From assembly GCA_016795365.1 (NCBI GenBank), contig JAEUHN010000003.1:1-60884 (forward strand): 60,884 nucleotides of DNA. The letters run 5' to 3'. Origin of the DNA: Verrucomicrobiaceae bacterium (lineage in GTDB: Bacteria; Verrucomicrobiota; Verrucomicrobiia; Verrucomicrobiales; Verrucomicrobiaceae). The first letter of the stretch is position 1. Every line of letters begins with the position of its first letter. Shown in pieces: positions 43,108-51,214 of this stretch. Under the pieces are notes generated by a model. The model saw only the letters and a program-made list of their open reading frames with translations, did not search any database and was not told the origin of the DNA. The position numbers were made by a program, and so were the translations under genes.

Positions 43108-43140
43108 GCGCCTCCAGCATCACCTTCAACTTCTCAAACT
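43108..43140. repeat. 33-bp direct repeat, copy A
   Basis: Identical over 33 bases to 43634-43666, which is part of the 3' end of valS. The two copies are 526 bp apart in the same orientation and flank the SUKH-domain gene. Sequence diverges immediately outside on both sides. Confidence 0.9.
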
Positions 43141-43153
43141 ATGAGCCTTGGTG

Positions 43154-43612
43154 TCATGCCGCTGACTTCAGACTCTCAATGAACTCCGCAAAGCCAACCT
43201 TCAGATCGTAGATTCTCGTGTAATCGAGAGTGAAGGCTTGATCGAGGCACAACCACTCAACCATGCCAGTTTCGCAATCCAAGCAGATCAGGTTCCCAAG
43301 CTCATCGTGCCCAATCGGAATCGACGTGTGACCGATCCATCCCAGGTTGTTCTCAAGCGCTTCCCCCAAGTTGAGGAGGGGTTCGTGATCGGTGAGCAGC
43401 GAGTAGAACTGAGAGACCTCGAACTCATGCCCAACGGCCAATTCGACAGCTGTCGCAAAGACACAGGTTTCGGGCGCCGGAATGCCGCCACCGAACAACG
43501 CCAGGAACTGGCGATACTCGGTTGGCAGCTTCGCTTGAATGAAGTCTTCGAACTCAGCAATTGCCTCGCTGGTTGCACCACCAACTGCTTTGCCTGCGAA
43601 GACGTCTTTCAT
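43154..43612 (-). CDS. SMI1/KNR4 (SUKH) family protein
   Basis: A 152-residue SUKH-superfamily protein. Visible family elements are AIAEFEDFIQAKLPTEYRQFLALFGGG (residues 17-43), the GWIGHTSIPIGHDELGNLICLDCETG strip near 90-115 that forms the central sheet, and a C-terminal FAEFIESLKS helix. SUKH proteins act as immunity proteins against nuclease or deaminase toxins in contact-dependent systems, or as general binding modules. No toxin gene is adjacent, so immunity function is not shown. The gene is bracketed by 33-bp direct repeats and may be an inserted cassette. Confidence 0.87.
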   Translation of the reverse strand: MKDVFAGKAVGGATSEAIAEFEDFIQAKLPTEYRQFLALFGGGIPAPETCVFATAVELAVGHEFEVSQFYSLLTDHEPLLNLGEALENNLGWIGHTSIPIGHDELGNLICLDCETGMVEWLCLDQAFTLDYTRIYDLKVGFAEFIESLKSAA

Positions 43613-43625
43613 GGCATCGCGTCGG

Positions 43626-46571
43626 TTACCCCAGCGCCTCCAGCATCACCTTCAACTTCTCAAACTGCGCGCTCCAGTCGGCTTCGCGTTGCTTGTGTTC
43701 GTCGAGGACCTTTTGCGGGACTTTGCTGGTGAAGTTCTCGTCCGCGAGCTTGGCTTTCACCTTGGCGAGTTCGGCTTCGACCTTGGCGATCTCTTTGGTC
43801 ACGCGGGCGCGTTCGGCGTCCACGTCGATGATGCCGTCGAGGGGGAGGAAGAGTTCGCCGAGGGGCGTGAGTGAGGCGGGGGTGCCTTTCTTCGGGGTGA
43901 AGGCGGCGTCCACGTCGAGCGGTTCTGCGTTGAGCAGGATGCGCAGAACTTCGATCTCGTGCGCGGGGAGTTCGCTCGCGGGCTTGAGCACGAAGCGGAC
44001 TTTCTTGCTGATGTTGAAGGTGCTCTTCAGGCCGCGGCCGAGTTCGACGGTCTTGTATTTGTCGTTCGCGGCTTGCTCGTCTTCCGGCAGGATGCCGAAG
44101 TGCGCGAGTTCGTCCTTGTCCAAGGGCTTGGGCCAGGGGGCGAACATGATGCTCTTGCCGCCCTGGTTCTCGGGCATGTCGGCATTGAATCCCATGCCGT
44201 GCCACAGCTCTTCGGTGATGAAAGGCAGGAAGGGATGGAAAAGGCGCAGCGTGTGGCCGAGCACGAAGTCGATGACGGCGAGGGTGTTGGCCTTGCGCTT
44301 GTCATCGGTTCCCTGCAGCACGGCCTTCGAGGCCTCGACATACCAGTCGCAATACTCTGTCCAGAAGAAGCGATACAAGGTCTGCGTGGCATCGCTGAAA
44401 CGATACTCATCGAGCGCGGTGCTGACTTCAGTGATGGCGTTGTTGAGGCGCAGGAGAATCCACTTGTCGTCGGAAGACAGGAGCGCGGGATTGATTTCCT
44501 GCTCCATGCCCCCTGCTCCCTGCTCCGTGCTCGATTGCATCTGGCGGAAGCGCGCGGCGTTCCAGAGCTTGGTGCAGAAGTTGCGGCCCAGCTCGACGTT
44601 CTTCTCGTCGAAGAGGATGTCCTGACCCAGCGGTGCGCTGCGCATGATGCCGAAGCGGAGGGCGTCGGCGGAATACTTGGCGATGATCTCCAGCGGGTCG
44701 GGCGAATTGCCGAGCGACTTGCTCATCTTGCGGCCCTGCTTGTCGCGGATGATGCCGGTGAAATACACGTTCTTGAACGGCATCTCGCCCATGTATTCGT
44801 AGCCCGCCATGATCATGCGCGCGACCCAGAAGAAGATGATGTCCGGCCCAGTGACGAGATCGGTCGTCGGGTAGAAGGCCTTCAAGTCGCCGGTCTGCTC
44901 CGGCCATCCCATCGTGGCGAACGGCCACAGCCAGGAGCTGAACCAGGTGTCGAGCACGTCGGGGTCTTGGGTGAAGCCTGCGGCTTCGAGTATGGCACTC
45001 TCTTCTGGACTGTCGGTGGCTGCATATATCTCCCAGTGGAAATTGGACGGGTAGCCTTCATTGGCGTCAACAGCCATCATCAGCCGGAAGAAGGTGCTGC
45101 ATCCTTCCTTGGTCGAAAGAGAGACTGACAATTCGTTCTCACCTCCGTCATTCGTTGCATGGTTGGCAACGACACTGAGCTTAGTAGCGACCTCATTCGG
45201 CAAGCCGAGATTTGCCACTTCATTACAGTGGATGGTCTTTACCCAGATTGGAACACGATGCCCCCACCACAGCTGTCGACTAACGCACCAATCTTGCAAC
45301 CCTCCCATCCAGTGATCATAAACTTTGGACCAACGTTCGGGGAAGAATCGCATGTCGCCCTTGGCCACCACGTCTTGCGAGGGCTGCGTGCTCGGATACT
45401 TCAGGAACCACTGCTCGCTGAGGCGTGACTCGATAGGCACGTCGGCGCGTTCGGAGTAGCCAACGTTGTTCTGATACGGCTCTTCTTTGACGAGTGAACC
45501 GATCTCCGCAAGCAACTCGGCGGCACGCTTGCGAGCAGCAAACCGATCCAGTCCAACCAAGTCCTTGCCGGCAAGTTCGTTCATGGTCCCGTTTGGATTC
45601 ATCACGTCCACCGGCTTCATGGACTGCAAGTCTCTGAGTGTGAACGAGTCTAGAGTTCTAGCCCATTCTGTTCCAAGCCTGCGGTAGAGAATCTCAAGGT
45701 CGGCTTTGTCGTGTGCCGGTGTGACCTTCAATACACCGGTGCCGAATGTCACATCAACGTGCTCGTCAGGGATGATCAGGAGTTTCTCTTGATTCTCCAC
45801 CGGCAGCGGACGACGCACGTGCTTGCCAATGAGATGCGCGTAGCGCGGGTCCTTCGGATTGACCGCGATGGCCTGGTCGCCGGGGATCACTTCGGGGCGT
45901 GTGGTGCCGATGGTCAGCCAGGTGTCGGGTTCCTCGATGACCTGCACTTTGAAATAATACATGGACGAGTTCTGCGCCTTCGGAATGACTTCTTCATCGC
46001 TGATCGCGCTGAGTGCCACGGGGCACCAGTTCACCATGCGCTTGCCGCGATAGATGAGCCCCTTCTTGTAGAGGTCCACGAACACACGCTGCACGCAGCG
46101 CGAGTAGTCGGGGTCCATGGTGAAGCGCGTGCGGCTCCAGTCGCAGCTCGCGCCGAGCTTCTTCAACTGCTGGAGGATGATGCCGCCGTATTTGTCCTTC
46201 CACTCCCAGATCTTCTCCACGAGCTTCTCGCGACCGAGGTCGTCGCGATGCTTGATCGCGCCTTCCTTGCGCAGCGCCTTCTCCACCGCGTTCTGCGTGG
46301 CGATGCCCGCGTGGTCGGTGCCAGGGAGCCAGAGCACTTCCTTGCCAAGCATTCGCGCGCGGCGGGCGAGGATGTCCTGGATGGTGTTGTTCAGCACATG
46401 GCCTAGCGTGAGGATGCCCGTGACGTTCGGCGGCGGGATGACGATGGAATATGCCGGGCGCGTGGCGCTCACACGAGAAGGATCGGCGGTGAAGGCACCG
46501 TCGGCGATCCATTGGGCATACCAGCGTTCTTCGACTTCGGCCGGCGTGTAGGTCTTGCTGAGTTCGGACAT
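43626..46571 (-). CDS. valS: Valyl-tRNA synthetase
   Basis: Class I aminoacyl-tRNA synthetase charging tRNA-Val. The 981 residues include PPPNVTGILTLGH (HIGH-like signature, residues 46-58), the editing domain (LTIGTTRPEVIPGDQAIAV near 220), LWWGHRVPIW, DVLDTWFSSWLWPF, the KMSKS motif encoded at 44715-44729, the anticodon-binding domain, and the C-terminal ValRS coiled-coil arm. Two stretches look inserted relative to typical ValRS: between PAHDKAD and VDVMNPNGTMNEL, and between WWGHRVPIW and DPDVLDTW (see findings). Its last codons are in the 33-bp direct repeat. The ATG at 46571 is supported by SKTYTPAEVEERWYAQW. Confidence 0.96.
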   Translation of the reverse strand: MSELSKTYTPAEVEERWYAQWIADGAFTADPSRVSATRPAYSIVIPPPNVTGILTLGHVLNNTIQDILARRARMLGKEVLWLPGTDHAGIATQNAVEKALRKEGAIKHRDDLGREKLVEKIWEWKDKYGGIILQQLKKLGASCDWSRTRFTMDPDYSRCVQRVFVDLYKKGLIYRGKRMVNWCPVALSAISDEEVIPKAQNSSMYYFKVQVIEEPDTWLTIGTTRPEVIPGDQAIAVNPKDPRYAHLIGKHVRRPLPVENQEKLLIIPDEHVDVTFGTGVLKVTPAHDKADLEILYRRLGTEWARTLDSFTLRDLQSMKPVDVMNPNGTMNELAGKDLVGLDRFAARKRAAELLAEIGSLVKEEPYQNNVGYSERADVPIESRLSEQWFLKYPSTQPSQDVVAKGDMRFFPERWSKVYDHWMGGLQDWCVSRQLWWGHRVPIWVKTIHCNEVANLGLPNEVATKLSVVANHATNDGGENELSVSLSTKEGCSTFFRLMMAVDANEGYPSNFHWEIYAATDSPEESAILEAAGFTQDPDVLDTWFSSWLWPFATMGWPEQTGDLKAFYPTTDLVTGPDIIFFWVARMIMAGYEYMGEMPFKNVYFTGIIRDKQGRKMSKSLGNSPDPLEIIAKYSADALRFGIMRSAPLGQDILFDEKNVELGRNFCTKLWNAARFRQMQSSTEQGAGGMEQEINPALLSSDDKWILLRLNNAITEVSTALDEYRFSDATQTLYRFFWTEYCDWYVEASKAVLQGTDDKRKANTLAVIDFVLGHTLRLFHPFLPFITEELWHGMGFNADMPENQGGKSIMFAPWPKPLDKDELAHFGILPEDEQAANDKYKTVELGRGLKSTFNISKKVRFVLKPASELPAHEIEVLRILLNAEPLDVDAAFTPKKGTPASLTPLGELFLPLDGIIDVDAERARVTKEIAKVEAELAKVKAKLADENFTSKVPQKVLDEHKQREADWSAQFEKLKVMLEALG
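43634..43666. repeat. 33-bp direct repeat, copy B (3' end of valS)
   Basis: Lies within the last codons of valS and is identical to 43108-43140. It encodes the QFEKLKVMLEA end of the synthetase. Confidence 0.9.
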
Positions 46572-46646
46572 GATGAAAAAAGGGCGCGCAATGTGTGAGC
46601 GAATCCGGGAAAGGCAATGATCGGTTCTCAGTTCGGAGGCGTTCGG

Positions 46647-46731
46647 GCGTCGCTCTGCGACGCATTGTGACGGGGGCCGCCATGTCCCGGCCTTGAAAGG
46701 CCGGGCTACCCAACGGTCGCCGCTCTGCGGC
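46647..46731. repeat. REP-like cluster of three hairpins
   Basis: Three perfect short palindromes: GCGTCGC-TCT-GCGACGC (46647-46663), CCCGGCCTT-GA-AAGGCCGGG (46686-46705) and GCCGC-TCT-GCGGC (46719-46731). Two share the same TCT loop. The group has the look of a dispersed repeat module. Confidence 0.7.
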
Positions 46732-46781
46732 TGGCCTCTTTCCGTTTGTCCTGCGCTCGTCGGTTCACCGTTCTCGGCGGC

Positions 46782-46808
46782 CTATCAGTCTTATTCGTCT
46801 CATCCGTT
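46782..46808. repeat. Tandem nonamer, three units
   Basis: CTATCAGTC, TTATTCGTC and TCATCCGTT follow each other without gaps. They fit the pattern YYATYMGTY. Confidence 0.45.
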
Positions 46809-46997
46809 CCATGGCACAGGCGCTCGCCTTCCCCGAAGCCAAAAACCCTGAACAAAGAACCGCGAACGGGGAACGACTTCGAGACTACTTCGCGCCACTC
46901 CCCGAATCTCTAGAATGACTCGAAATTAAGGCAACTACACTTCTCGACGGCTAGAGAGGTTTTACTCATTCTTGCGGCGCTAACTACCACAAGCGCC

Positions 46998-47726
46998 ATG
47001 AAACTCTGTTGCACTGCCCTGCTGACTGTTTGTCTCCTTTCCTTCGGAACGCTTTCTGCCCGTGCTGAGGTCTATGACCTCACGACCACCGCAGGCAAGA
47101 CCTACCAGCAGTGCCGGGTGCTGAAGATTGAACTCGATGGCGTCTCGTTTCGGCACTCCAAAGGGATCGCCAAGGTGCTGTTCCGGGATCTAACTGCGGA
47201 ATGGCGGAAGCACTTCGGCTACGATGCTGAAAAGGCGAAGGCCCATGAAGTGAAGCAGAAGGAAGAAAAGGCCAAGGCGCGCGAGGAGGCTGCGAAGAAG
47301 GCTTTCGAAGTGGCCAAGGCCCAGCAGGAGGCCGCGACCGTGGCGATGGAAAACCAGGCATTGCAGGCCTTGTTCGCTGCCGCTCAGCGCAACACGGGTG
47401 GCTACGGTTTCAATGGGTTCATCGGCATGACGGGCTCGGTGCCCACCCAGTTCTTCCCTGAGCATCAGATCGTCGATGGCCGTCGTTACTACTGTCAGCG
47501 GCCCGTCCGTGGCAGTGCCGATCTGGCCGCAGGCTGCGGACTGCGCGGGGCCTTGATTCAAAGCGCCTCGCGCGTCTGGACTCCACGGTCATTCAACACA
47601 GGCTGCAACGTCAACGGATTCACTCCCACGCCCTTTTTTGCCGTGCCTGGGATCGGACCGCACGCGGCACCTGTGGTCGCTCCGCCTTGTGTGATTCGCG
47701 GTGGTGGGATGGTGATGGGACGATGA
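46998..47726 (+). CDS. Secreted hypothetical protein with SHD1-like N-terminal domain
   Basis: A 242-residue exported protein: signal peptide (LCCTALLTVCLLSFGTLSARA), then a short domain TTAGKTYQQCRVLKIELDGVSFRHSKGIAKVLFRDLTAEWRKHFGYD (about 29-75). This follows the pattern of SHD1/SLA1-homology-like domains seen in this phylum and at the end of the large kinase at 56903-60331. Next is a Lys/Glu/Ala-rich coiled coil (about 78-118), then a Gly/Pro-rich tail with three cysteines. Function unknown. Confidence 0.72.
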   Translation: MKLCCTALLTVCLLSFGTLSARAEVYDLTTTAGKTYQQCRVLKIELDGVSFRHSKGIAKVLFRDLTAEWRKHFGYDAEKAKAHEVKQKEEKAKAREEAAKKAFEVAKAQQEAATVAMENQALQALFAAAQRNTGGYGFNGFIGMTGSVPTQFFPEHQIVDGRRYYCQRPVRGSADLAAGCGLRGALIQSASRVWTPRSFNTGCNVNGFTPTPFFAVPGIGPHAAPVVAPPCVIRGGGMVMGR

Positions 47727-47741
47727 AGAACGGCGTGCTGG

Positions 47742-48107
47742 CTACCACACTTTGAGCGTGCTCTTGCCTTCGTCGATGAGCTTCCAGAAGTTCTTCGACT
47801 TCGACAGCTCATCGTCCTCGCTCGTCTTCAGATTCGAGCGGAACAGGAAGTCCGCGAGCGTGTTCGCATGCAGCACGCGATGAACGCGGATGTTGCCTTC
47901 GTTCACGCTGAAGTAGATGCGATGCTCGCCTGCGCGGCAGCGATAGAGATTGCCCTGGCCCCGTGTGAGCACGCCGTAGCGCTTGCTCAGCGTGTCGCCT
48001 TCCAGATCAGCAGGCTGGATATTCATGGCTTCGAGCAGCTGAAACTGCACCTGCGTGGGCAGACGCGAAAGCTCGGCGGCACTGATTTCATTGAAGACGA
48101 TCTGCAT
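47742..48107 (-). CDS. RelE/ParE-superfamily toxin-like protein
   Basis: A 121-residue protein whose core fits the RelE/ParE fold: FNEISAAELSRLPTQVQFQLLEAMN, then RGQGNLYRCRAGEHRIYFSVNEGNIRVHRVLHANTLADFLFRS. These toxins are ribosome-dependent mRNA nucleases or gyrase inhibitors. The C-terminal extension LKTSEDDELSKSKNFWKLIDEGKSTLKVW is unusual, and no antitoxin gene is found next to it; the extension might act in cis or the gene may be solitary. It is divergent from mutM across a 25-bp inverted repeat. Confidence 0.72.
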   Translation of the reverse strand: MQIVFNEISAAELSRLPTQVQFQLLEAMNIQPADLEGDTLSKRYGVLTRGQGNLYRCRAGEHRIYFSVNEGNIRVHRVLHANTLADFLFRSNLKTSEDDELSKSKNFWKLIDEGKSTLKVW

Positions 48108-48120
48108 GGAATCGAAGGAT

Positions 48121-48216
48121 GAAGTATGAATGATGAAGTATGAAGCCTACTTGCGGGAGACCTAGCGTGATCGCAAGCATCTAGTTTCATACTTCATACT
48201 TCATCATTCATACTTC
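48121..48216. repeat. 25-bp perfect inverted repeat of heptamers between divergent genes
   Basis: 48121-48145 and 48192-48216 are perfect inverted copies separated by 46 bases. Each arm is built of heptamers GAAGTAT/GAATGAT. Located between the RelE-like gene and mutM, which start on either side, so it may lie in both promoter regions or fold into a stable cruciform. Confidence 0.8.
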
Positions 48217-48224
48217 CCCCTTCC

Positions 48225-49034
48225 ATGCCTGAATTACCGGAAGTCGAAACCACGCTGCGTGGCGTGTCACCGCATCTCGTCGGTCGCGCGATTCGCGAGG
48301 TGATCGTGCGGCACAAGGGGCTGCGCTGGCCGGTGCCGGACACGATTCATGAACTCGAAGGCCAGCGCGTGCTCGATGGCACGCGACGCGGGAAGTATCT
48401 GCTCTTCAAGACCAAGCCCGGCACGCTCATGATCCACCTCGGCATGTCCGGTGCGCTGCGTGTGAGCGATCCCGAGATGCCGTGGCGCAAGCACGACCAC
48501 GTCGCGCTCCAGCTTGATAGCGGGAAGCAGTTGCGCTTCCACGATCCGCGACGCTTCGGCTGCGTGCTGCTGATTGACGATCCTGCCACGCATCCGCTGC
48601 TGGCCGAACTGGGGCCGGAGCCGCTGAGCGACAACTTCGATGCCGCGTATCTGCAGCACGAACTCAAGGGCAAGACCGTGAACATCAAGCAGGCGATCAT
48701 GGACTCGCACCTCGTCGTCGGTGTGGGCAACATCTACGCGTGCGAGGCGCTGTTCATGGCCGGCATCTCGCCAAAGAAACCCGCAGGCAAGGTCACGCGC
48801 GCCGCGCTGGAGAAACTCGTTTCGGCGATCAAGAAAGTGCTGGCTGCGAGTATCGAGATGGGCGGCACCACCTTGCGGGACTTCCTCCGCGAGAACGGCG
48901 AGCCCGGATACTTCAAGCAAACGCTGCGCGTCTATGATCGCGAAGGCGAGCCGTGTCGCGTGTGCGGTGCTGCAGTGAAGCGCATCGTGCAGAGCAATCG
49001 CTCGACGTTTTTCTGCGCCAAGTGCCAGCGCTGA
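48225..49034 (+). CDS. mutM: Formamidopyrimidine-DNA glycosylase
   Basis: MutM (Fpg) excises 8-oxoguanine and formamidopyrimidines and nicks the abasic site in base-excision repair. The 269 residues are typical. The start is PELPEVETTLRGV (catalytic Pro2 and Glu3), with RRGKYLLF near 56, HDPRRFG near 107, VGVGNIYACEALF near 166, and a C-terminal zinc finger CRVCGAAVKRIVQSNRSTFFCAKCQ. The ATG at 48225 is fixed by the catalytic Pro that must follow Met1. Confidence 0.97.
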   Translation: MPELPEVETTLRGVSPHLVGRAIREVIVRHKGLRWPVPDTIHELEGQRVLDGTRRGKYLLFKTKPGTLMIHLGMSGALRVSDPEMPWRKHDHVALQLDSGKQLRFHDPRRFGCVLLIDDPATHPLLAELGPEPLSDNFDAAYLQHELKGKTVNIKQAIMDSHLVVGVGNIYACEALFMAGISPKKPAGKVTRAALEKLVSAIKKVLAASIEMGGTTLRDFLRENGEPGYFKQTLRVYDREGEPCRVCGAAVKRIVQSNRSTFFCAKCQR

Positions 49035-49042
49035 CGAATGCC

Positions 49043-49477
49043 TCAGCCGCGCTCGATTTGATTTGGCAGCTCATTGCGATCGCTTTCGTGACGAGGGAAG
49101 TGCTCGGCCAGCAGAGTGCCCGCACGTTCGATGCTCTGGGCTAGGCCTTGGGTGAGTTTTCCTTCGCGGAAAGCGGCGCTCATGAGGGCGGCAAGTTCGC
49201 TCCAGAAGGCATCACCACACTTCGCATGAATGCCCTCGTCTCCGATGATGGCGAAGTTGCGGGAGCGCGGCGCGATGAAGAAGAGGATACCGTTGCGCTC
49301 CTGGGTGGCGCGCATGTTGAGCAGATCAAACTGCTCGTGCGCAGCGGTTACAGGGTCGGGGCATTTGCGATGCGAGATGAACACCCGGACCTCGCCCGAG
49401 GTGCGCTGCTCCGCTGCCTCAATGGCGCTGAGGATGGCTTTGTGCCGGAGTTTGAAAAGGAACCACCAGTGATTCAT
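49043..49477 (-). CDS. Short TPM-domain protein (lemA operon)
   Basis: A 144-residue TPM-domain protein without signal peptide: AILSAIEAAEQRTSGEVRVFISHRK (near 14-38), ATQERNGILFFIAPRSRNFAIIGDEGI (near 57-83), and SAAFREGKLTQGLAQSIERAG. This short cytoplasmic type often accompanies a longer membrane TPM protein and LemA. It is the last gene of the lemA-TPM-TPM operon, 21 bp after the preceding stop. Confidence 0.9.
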   Translation of the reverse strand: MNHWWFLFKLRHKAILSAIEAAEQRTSGEVRVFISHRKCPDPVTAAHEQFDLLNMRATQERNGILFFIAPRSRNFAIIGDEGIHAKCGDAFWSELAALMSAAFREGKLTQGLAQSIERAGTLLAEHFPRHESDRNELPNQIERG

Positions 49478-49498
49478 CGCAGTCGCAGAGTTCGTTGT

Positions 49499-50281
49499 TT
49501 ACCAGTCGCCGCTTGCGCCCCCGCCGCCGAAGGACCCGCCTCCACCACTGAAGCCGCCAGATGAACTGCTCCATCCGCCCCCGCCTCCACCACTGCTGCC
49601 ACCAGAAGAAGAGAGGACGATGCGCAGGAGATCGAGACCTGTGTGAACGACCACTCGTCCGCCTCTTTGAAACATGGTGTCGCCCGTGTGAATCCAGATG
49701 AGGAAGAGGATGATGAGACATAACGCGAGCCAACCGGGAATGACGATCCCTTCGTTCTTTTCCTCATGAGTTGTCTTGCCCGTGCCTTGATATTCTCCGC
49801 GAGTTGCGGCGATGAGGGAATCGATCGCACGCTCCACGCCGAGGGTATAGTTGCCTGCCTTGAAGGCGGGGCGGATTTCATTGCGGATGATTGAGTCAGC
49901 CACGCTGTCAGGCACACGACCTTCCAATCCGTAGCCGACTTCGATTCGCATCTTGCGATCGGTAACGAAGGCGAAGAAGACAATGCCATTGTCCTGTTGC
50001 TTGCGTCCGACAGCCCACGCTTGCGCCGTCTTCACCGTGAAGTCTTCGAGATAGGTATTGTCCGGAAGCTTCGGGAACAGCGCGACCACGATCTGATTCG
50101 AACTCTCTCGTTCGAACGACTCCAGCTTGGAATTCAGCCGCTGAACTGACACTGAGTCCATGACCGAAGCGTAGTCATTGATGTAAGCGGCTGGTTTCGG
50201 CGGCAGTGCGTCTGCGGCATTTGCCCACCAGGAGGCAAGCACTGCCAGGCAGATCGCAATGCCGCGGATGCTCGGGGCCAT
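49499..50281 (-). CDS. Membrane TPM-domain protein with Gly/Ser-rich tail (lemA operon)
   Basis: A 260-residue exported TPM protein: signal peptide (AICLAVLASWWANAADA), TPM domain (INDYASVMDSVSVQRLNSKLESFERESSNQIVVALF ... IEVGYGLEGRVPDSVADSIIRNEIRPAFKAGNYTLGV), a membrane helix (IPGWLALCLIILFLIWI near 187-203), and a Gly/Ser tail ending in SFGGGGASGDW. This architecture is the standard YgcG-type partner of LemA. It lies 6 bp after lemA. Confidence 0.92.
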   Translation of the reverse strand: MAPSIRGIAICLAVLASWWANAADALPPKPAAYINDYASVMDSVSVQRLNSKLESFERESSNQIVVALFPKLPDNTYLEDFTVKTAQAWAVGRKQQDNGIVFFAFVTDRKMRIEVGYGLEGRVPDSVADSIIRNEIRPAFKAGNYTLGVERAIDSLIAATRGEYQGTGKTTHEEKNEGIVIPGWLALCLIILFLIWIHTGDTMFQRGGRVVVHTGLDLLRIVLSSSGGSSGGGGGGWSSSSGGFSGGGGSFGGGGASGDW

Positions 50282-50287
50282 GAATGA

Positions 50288-50959
50288 TTACTTCGCTGGC
50301 TGCGGTGCAGCAAGTGGGGAAGCAGGAGACGCGGGTGCTGGTGCTGGCTTCTTCCCGAAATCGAACTCCACCTTCGGAGGCTCGCTTGCACCTGCGGCGG
50401 CTTTAAAGTAGGCCTTCTTCTCGAAGCCCATCAGGCTGGCGAAAAGAACCGTTGGGAATCGCTTTACCGCCGTGTTGAAATCTTGAGCGGCATTATTGAA
50501 ACGACCACGCTCGACGCTGATGCGGTTCTCGGTGCCAGCCAGTTCGGCCTGAAGGCTCTGAAATCCCTGGTTCGCCTTGAGATCAGGATAGCTCTCCGAG
50601 ACTGCCATCAGGCGACCCAAGGCACCACCAAGTCGCATCTGCGCATTCTCCCATTGTTGAAGTGTGGCCTCATCGGGCACTGTGTCTGCCTTGAGTTGAA
50701 TCTTGCCAATCGAAGCACGTGCTTCAGCGATGTCTGTCAGCGTGCCCTTCTCGAAGTTGGCTTGTCCTTCCACCGTTCGCACGAGGTTGGGAATGAGATC
50801 GATGCGGCGCTGATAAACATTTTCCACCTGTGCCCAGCTGGCATCCACAGCCTCATTGAGCGTGACGAGTTTGTTGTAACTGGAGCATCCGCCAAGTCCA
50901 AGCACCAGCACGCTGGCGGCAATTAGAACAAGGCATCCGAGACCAATCGATTTGTTCAT
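50288..50959 (-). CDS. lemA: LemA family lipoprotein
   Basis: A 223-residue LemA-family protein with a lipoprotein-like signal (VLIAASVLVLGLGGC, Cys25). The helical LemA body follows: YNKLVTLNEAVDASWAQVENVYQRRIDLIPNLV near 28-60, ARASIGKIQLKADTVPDEATLQQWENAQMRLGGALGRLMAV, YPDLKANQGFQSLQAELAGTENRI, and FPTVLFASLMGFEKKAYFKAAAGASEPPKVEF. A Pro/Ala tail closes it. LemA proteins bind membrane partners, typically the TPM proteins encoded next to them, and are linked to envelope homeostasis. It heads the three-gene operon. Confidence 0.94.
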   Translation of the reverse strand: MNKSIGLGCLVLIAASVLVLGLGGCSSYNKLVTLNEAVDASWAQVENVYQRRIDLIPNLVRTVEGQANFEKGTLTDIAEARASIGKIQLKADTVPDEATLQQWENAQMRLGGALGRLMAVSESYPDLKANQGFQSLQAELAGTENRISVERGRFNNAAQDFNTAVKRFPTVLFASLMGFEKKAYFKAAAGASEPPKVEFDFGKKPAPAPASPASPLAAPQPAK

Positions 50960-51104
50960 GACCGCAGATTCTGTCGATCATGTGAAGGCGCAGCAAGGAT
51001 AAAGTCGGGCATGAAATGGAACGTCATGTTCAATGATAGCCACCCATCACTGCGGCGTTGAATGCATCGCGTTGCTAGACGCAAGGCGGTCATACACAAG
51101 CATG

Positions 51105-51132
51105 TTGACACGCCAGACACACAACATACTCT
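51105..51132 (+). promoter_or_regulatory. ppdK: Possible sigma70-type promoter of ppdK
   Basis: TTGACA at 51105-51110, a perfect -35, with TACTCT at 51127-51132 after 16 bases as a weak -10. The whole stretch 51100-51200 is AT-rich compared with its surroundings and lies before ppdK. A second weak candidate (TTGCGC at 51132, TAAAAC at 51156) follows, so the exact start is undecided. Confidence 0.35.
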
Positions 51133-51214
51133 TGCGCTTTAATATTGCCGCACGGTAAAACATTAACACACTACAACAGCGATAGAACATCATTCATCGC
51201 TTCTACTCCAAATC

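Larger units (their letters stand above)
46572..46997. other. Intergenic region with hairpin and nonamer repeats
   Basis: About 425 bp without a gene. It holds three clustered hairpins (46647-46731), a tandem nonamer (46782-46808), and otherwise no frame or tRNA that I can support. The last 100 bp before 46998 are AT-richer and may hold the promoter of the secreted protein gene. Confidence 0.6.

Noticed and set aside
46572..46997. tRNA or small RNA gene in the valS upstream gap
   Set aside because: No cloverleaf or CCA-type end could be drawn. The stems present are short isolated palindromes.
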